DNA of 64,000 bases from NCBI GenBank assembly GCA_026260175.1, contig JAKCWW010000075.1, positions 79,043 through 143,042 on the forward strand, in the 5' to 3' direction. The notes below the pieces were generated by a model. That model was not told where the DNA came from and did not search any database. It saw only the letters and a program-made list of their open reading frames with translations. The stretch is from Reticulitermes lucifugus (Eukaryota; Arthropoda; Insecta; Blattodea; Rhinotermitidae). The stretch's first letter is position 1. Each line of letters begins with the position of its first letter. Below, piece after piece: positions 59,115 through 64,000 of this stretch. The position numbers were made by a program, and so were the translations under genes.

Positions 59115-61120
59115 ATATATTGTGTGCGCAGAACAATGTTTTTTTCAATGCTAAAACGGGCGGTACAGCTACTTACCGATGCCCTCTAAAGGTTTAAGGT
59201 GATAAATCAAAGACGATGAGATGCACGAGGCGTGTAGGGACATAAATATTGGCCTAGAAACTTGTGTAAATATGGTAAGATAATTTTCCTTACGAGATAG
59301 GACTAGAAAAGAAGGTCATATTTAAATGTGTCTTAGGCAGTTTTTTTAGTATTAGAGTGAACTGGACTGAACTGAATACGGATAGGAAGCATGGTTGCGT
59401 ATTATGAATATGGTGATGGATTTCTGAATTCATAACAAGAAGGGCCACTTACGTATAAATGTAACATTCAAGGCGCCTCCGCGTAGCCATTATTGTTGTG
59501 GAAAAGCAATACGAATTGAATATTATAAGTGTGTCTGTATTCTTTTCTTCGTTATCCGGCATGCAAGTCACACTTTTCTGCGCCATATTACATTGTCATC
59601 TGTGGCCTGTCTGGCTCTACCATATTTATTCGCATTATTTCATAAAGGGCACGATTTTCGGAAAAACGTTCTTGAACGTAAAATGTGTTTTGATTTTCTC
59701 TACAACGTTTGTCTGAAATATGTTTCATTCTAAGAATAATTCAGCGAGTTATTATCATAATGTACATAGGTCTTGGTGTAATGTGCCCGTCATTCTCTTC
59801 AGATTTTAATGAAACTTGAATTTTCGATTTTTTATTTTCGAAAAATACTCAAACATACTCATAAATACTTACTTATAGATCCTTCCTTGACAGTGGAGTT
59901 GGAAGATCTGTTTTGACATACCTCGGCAGTCATGATATAAATCACTGACTTCTCTAAAATATTTCAAGTGCAAACTTGCCATCCTGCCTAGATTTCCTTA
60001 GGAAACAGGAATTTAACTGCTTTTAAGAAGCTCAGACTTAAGGTATACTCGTAAAAATACGTTTGTCTGTCACGTCGCCTCCATCCTTCAATCACAAAGG
60101 CCTCACACCCCTCGATTAACAGAAAACTTTACCCATATATTTTAAATGTTGCTGAGTTCTTGCGATATTGTTCGGCAGAAATTGACATCCGAAATTAATG
60201 CTTTTGTAACTTTCAATCTACACCCCTGATACGAAATCTGAACAGAAATGCAAGTACATATGTCTTTCTTCAGTTGGTCAAGTACCCGAACATCATGACT
60301 GCACTGCTACTGGCCGTAGAACAAACTGCTAGGTCACCACTCCAGATCCTCCAAGCCTAACTCGAGGGGAATGAAATAGAACAGGCGGTAAAAGATCAAG
60401 TGTGAAAGAAGAAAATGACGAAGTGTGGTGAATAAAAGAAGATAAAATAAACAACGGACTTTTAACTAGGTATACTGACGTCATATTTCGTAACTCACTT
60501 CTCAAAATAAACAGTCTTGACTTCGAATATAGAAGAAGAGTTTGTGAATGTAGATGAGAGGCTGAATATCAGATGTGGTGAATAGTTCATTAGTTCTCTG
60601 CAGGAGTACAGTTCCTGTGTCTGCCTTCTGATTAAATTACAAACTGCAGTACTACAGACAACAGCTGACCGATTTATTTGGAGCTCGGAATTATGAAATA
60701 TACTGCCCCTCTCTTCTGATATTTTTTAAACTTCTGGTCAACCATCATGACGTCATAGAGGTTATGAGAACTTATGAAGTGTAATGATCACTATCTTTAT
60801 CCAGTGTCGGGTCTGGAATTTTATATAGTGAGAAATTGTTAGAAAGTAGAAAACTTTTCATACTGTTTTAAATAAAAGTAAAGATATAATATGTCGAATG
60901 AGCGGTGTCATTTAGTACGGTTACGTAATTACTTGTTTGTTTTATTTCGGCAAAACACTACAGAGACAGCGTGCAATGTCCTTGGTTCTCATTCCTACGC
61001 TGCAATTTCTGATCCTTTAGAATTCTAAAATGTCACTGTATCGATAAATGATTTTATGTAGCAGAAGAACAGTTGAAAGAGAATATTGCAAAGAATGTTT
61101 ACGAATACATCTATATGCTA
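59115..61120. other. Gene-free stretch
   Basis: No recognisable gene or repeat. Confidence 0.4.
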
Positions 61121-61123
61121 CTA

Positions 61124-61150
61124 CATATATATATGTATATATATGTATAT
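61124..61150. repeat. TATATG microsatellite
   Basis: An imperfect ATATATATATGTATAT run directly before the LINE tail. Confidence 0.85.
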
Positions 61151-61159
61151 CAGACCAAG

Positions 61160-61475
61160 ATGAATAAGATGGGTGGACATGAAGCGCTTTTGGAGAAGAA
61201 GAGGGGTTCATACTGGGGTTTGGTGGGGAAACCTGAGGGGACGAGACCACGTGGAAAGCCTTGGCGTAGATAGGAGGATAATATTAAAATGGATCTTAAA
61301 GAAGTGGGATGGGGCATGGTCTTGATTGATATTACTCAGGATAGGGACAGATGGACGACTCTTGTGAATGCGGTAATGAACTTTCCGGTTCCATAAAATG
61401 CGGGGAATTTCTTGACTAGCCGAGGGCCTATTACCTTCTCAAGATGGACTCTTCTCTACGGAGTTAGTTACTATT
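61160..61475 (+). mobile_element. 5'-truncated LINE C-terminal tail, second family
   Basis: One frame encodes [18 protein letters not shown], then [30 protein letters not shown] and [20 protein letters not shown], with in-frame stops TAG at 61271-61273 and TAA at 61394-61396. This tail is a familiar one in cockroach and termite assemblies (from memory). It begins at the microsatellite, so it is 5' truncated. Confidence 0.85.
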
Positions 61476-61489
61476 CATATGAATAGTCA

Positions 61490-62660
61490 CAGTTTACATA
61501 AATCGGCAGCAAACTGACTTGTAGTCCTCTGGTTTATGACACCTTGTAGCCTGATAGATTTTTACCTTTGTTCGAAGAAACATAAAGATGGGGGCATCAA
61601 GTTCTTCTGAATGTTTGATATCTGCGTACAAATTCATACATATTACATTCCAGGCTTATGCCGTCTGAAACTTTACCATCTCGGCGATCTCAAGTCTCAT
61701 AAACAAGAATGTTAGGCTACATTTATAGCAGATCACCCGAACTGCAGCTGATGGAAACTGGACAGAATTGCAGCCAGTGCCAACGGTCCTGAAAGTGCGT
61801 TTGAGGTTGCTCTAGCGGCGCTGGTGATGACTGCAGTCTTCTGGGATGTTACTTTGTATGCATTGGTACATTACACCCTTTTCAAAGGAGCTTGGCCCTT
61901 CCAGCTTCAGAGTAATCCAAAAAGAGGTGCGAAACATCGGTAATGTACCAATACGAACGGTACAATTCCCCAGATCACTTGAATTGTCAGTTTTTACGTT
62001 GTTTCTTTTTCAGTTTCTTCCAGTTATTAAGGGAGCTGACGACTCAGCTCACAGTACTTAATACATCATGATTTAAATTTTGCCTGCGACAAATTGACCA
62101 ACATTGTGGCCAGCTTATTAACCGGTTCGTATTTTATAATCTCTGTATATCTGTAAATATTACACCTGGATCAGGTCTTTGGCTGTAGCAGTGCTTCGTC
62201 AGAAAGGAGAAGGTGGAGTAATCACAGAAGGCGGGATTTAATTAAATTCTAATTTGTAATTTTTCATGAAATATACATGAATAATAACGGAATAAAACAA
62301 GAAATAATGACGAAGTAAGGGACTTGAGAACTGCATTGTTTAACTGTGGGTAATATTTGTGATGTGATGCCTTAAGAATTGGCTTCTGTCAAATTTGAAA
62401 TAGGATTATAGTTAGTAAGCCCTATTCAAAATCATGATGATAGATGAGATCAGTACAATAGCACTGCAACATTTGGTGCGCACTTGTATACAGGTCACAT
62501 GTAGAAGTTGACATACGGGCCAGAGATGCATATCAATAAGTTACACAGAAGCGACGCGGGAAATATGGCTGATAGACAAACAAAAGACGAAATGACATAT
62601 TTAATTATAAAGAAGAGTGCACGGAAATCACAAAGTACATCTATTACAGGACAATAGTGC
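61490..62660. other. Gene-free stretch
   Basis: GC-richer sequence at 61740-61860 may be a repeat. GGTAATGTACCAAT near 61939 is an inverted match to ATTGGTACATTAC near 61862. No gene is supported. Confidence 0.4.
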
Positions 62661-62667
62661 CAAACAT

Positions 62668-62830
62668 CGTGGCTTAGTGGGTGGCAATCTTGCTTTGTAA
62701 TCAGGAGTTTCGGGGTTCAAATCTGTGCTCGCAAATTGGCAACGCTGTCAGAGTGTTTTCGTTGTTGTCCTCAGCCCTTATTCGTCAGTGCAGATGTAGA
62801 AGTCCAAATGGGGCCCTTCCCACTTCAGTA
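62668..62830 (+). mobile_element. Possible tRNA-headed SINE (fifth family)
   Basis: TGGCTTAGTGGG (62670-62681) fits the A box and GGTTCAAATCT (62714-62724) fits the B box, at normal tRNA spacing. The body GTTTTCGTTGTTGTCCTCAG and GGGGCCCTTCC follows. There is no second copy in the window, so the right end is uncertain. Confidence 0.5.
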
Positions 62831-62834
62831 TTCA

Positions 62835-64000
62835 CTTAACATCGCGCGATTCGTTATATAGTATGGGCTAATGACAGTGTAGTTAAATAAATCACAGATA
62901 ATAATATAAAATAAAGAGTAGTTCCTAAGGAAACAGACCATAAGGAAATATGTTTTGACAGTTGAAGGTGGATGGACTGACACGGATTCGTCCTCAATCT
63001 TCATCATTCCATTTCTGTTCCAAGACGTTCTATAGTTAATTAGTAACATGGATGTTAGTAAAACATATTTTGAAGCCGGGAGGTAGACAGAGCTAATTTA
63101 GGGTCTTATTCATGGGGATCTTTGGTATTAGCCTTGTTAAAACTTCAGTTTCTTTTATCAGGTTTGGTTAATTAGTGAGTGGATGTTAGGAAGAAAAAGT
63201 GTGAAGATTGGAAGTAGACGGAAGTGACTCAGTATAGTGTGAAATCGAGGATTTTGTATGGGGATCGCTGAGGCTTCGAGTTATGCCATAGGATTAATTC
63301 ATTATGGGCAGTCATATTTTACTGTTAATGTTATATAAATGAATTATTTACCCAAGAATTGCAGTATTATTAGGGGAAGACTTTCGAAAATATTTTCAAG
63401 TTGAGTTTCATTTTATTCAACTGTGTGTAACAGAATAGACCCCTTCCGAGTACCTCTGTTTTTGAGAGATAGGCGTTAAAAATATTTGAGGACAAAGACA
63501 TTTAAAACAAATAAGTTTCACTGATTGATGTTTTAATGAAAGTTGTCTTTGCTTAATCTTATTTGTTGCTGCTGCTGCAATAAAATGTCATAACCTTCTA
63601 TATTAATGTGGTTGACATTTTTCATCTATCACAAAGTAGGTGAGGGCACAGTAGAGCACAGAGGGCGTCTCCTGGGTTCTGTCAGTCAACAGTGTGCAAG
63701 TTTGAAACAGCTAAAGATCAATTCCAATGTTGCGCATTCTCCACTGATTACTGCGGCAAGAGGTGGGACAATTTGAACTAGACAGGTTGTTACTGAATTT
63801 GTTAAAGTCAAATCTGAGTGGTGTCGCAATGCAATTACAGAGCACACGATTGTGCGTTAGAGGTGTAACACTGCAATCATAATAAAGTACATTAAACATG
63901 TACACGTACAGTACTGAAGCTTCACTTTACAGAACACGTTAAATATTCTTCTCTTTTCTCGAAGCTGCAGCCCGATTTGAGCCTTCTTTTCTTCAATTGC
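62835..64000. other. Gene-free stretch
   Basis: No recognisable feature. Confidence 0.4.

Overview
This is a repeat-rich, AT-rich piece of an animal nuclear genome. I read it as a neopteran insect, most likely Blattodea (cockroach or termite). The evidence is long gene-free DNA, four or more tRNA-derived SINE families with pol III A and B boxes, decayed LINE 3' ends whose translated tails look like those common in cockroach and termite assemblies (from memory, not a search), TA-flanked MITEs, and one conserved insect-type transcription factor exon with splice signals. Nothing looks bacterial: there are no operons, and almost every open frame is a short chance ORF or lies inside a repeat.

The only gene I can support is on the minus strand near 10 kb. 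It is a large exon (9670-11340) of the hamlet/MECOM/PRDM16 family. It carries two CtBP-binding-type motifs (PFDLS and PLDLR), a proline-rich linker, the distal cluster of three C2H2 zinc fingers, and a conserved SYFEEIR block after them. The exon has a TTTCAG acceptor at its 5' end. It ends in a TGA that lies one base before a possible GT donor. A second, 107-base candidate exon with strong splice signals follows at 9493-9599. No PR/SET domain or proximal zinc-finger cluster was found, so the 5' exons should lie beyond position 64000. Most of 11341-64000 would then be intron of this gene.

Layout: 1-9.4 kb is gene-free flank or intron with an X-box-like palindrome (about 0.8 kb), a decayed SINE (3.8 kb), a fold-back element (4.2 kb) and a decayed tandem repeat (4.5 kb). 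9.5-11.3 kb holds the exon(s). 13-25 kb has decayed SINE1 copies, a LINE remnant, and a roughly 115-133 bp tandem repeat found at both 16.4-16.8 and 23.4-23.8 kb. 27-38 kb has SINE3 copies, a 61-bp tandem repeat, a perfect 64-bp palindrome at 33.05 kb, and a young SINE1 nested in an older SINE3 at 37.7-38.25 kb. 38.5-46.5 kb has LINE and SINE copies and two neighbouring TA-flanked MITEs. 47-53 kb has a SINE3 with target-site duplication, a 37-bp minisatellite, a LINE end, a MITE and a fourth SINE family. 53-64 kb is mostly unremarkable, with one SINE2, one LINE tail and one further tRNA-headed element.

No CRISPR, operon, riboswitch, true tRNA/rRNA gene, provirus or toxin system was seen. The most interesting material is structural: a central core apparently shared by SINE1 and SINE2, the nested insertion, the perfect palindrome, a small dispersed element present at least seven times, and a tandem repeat shared by two distant sites.
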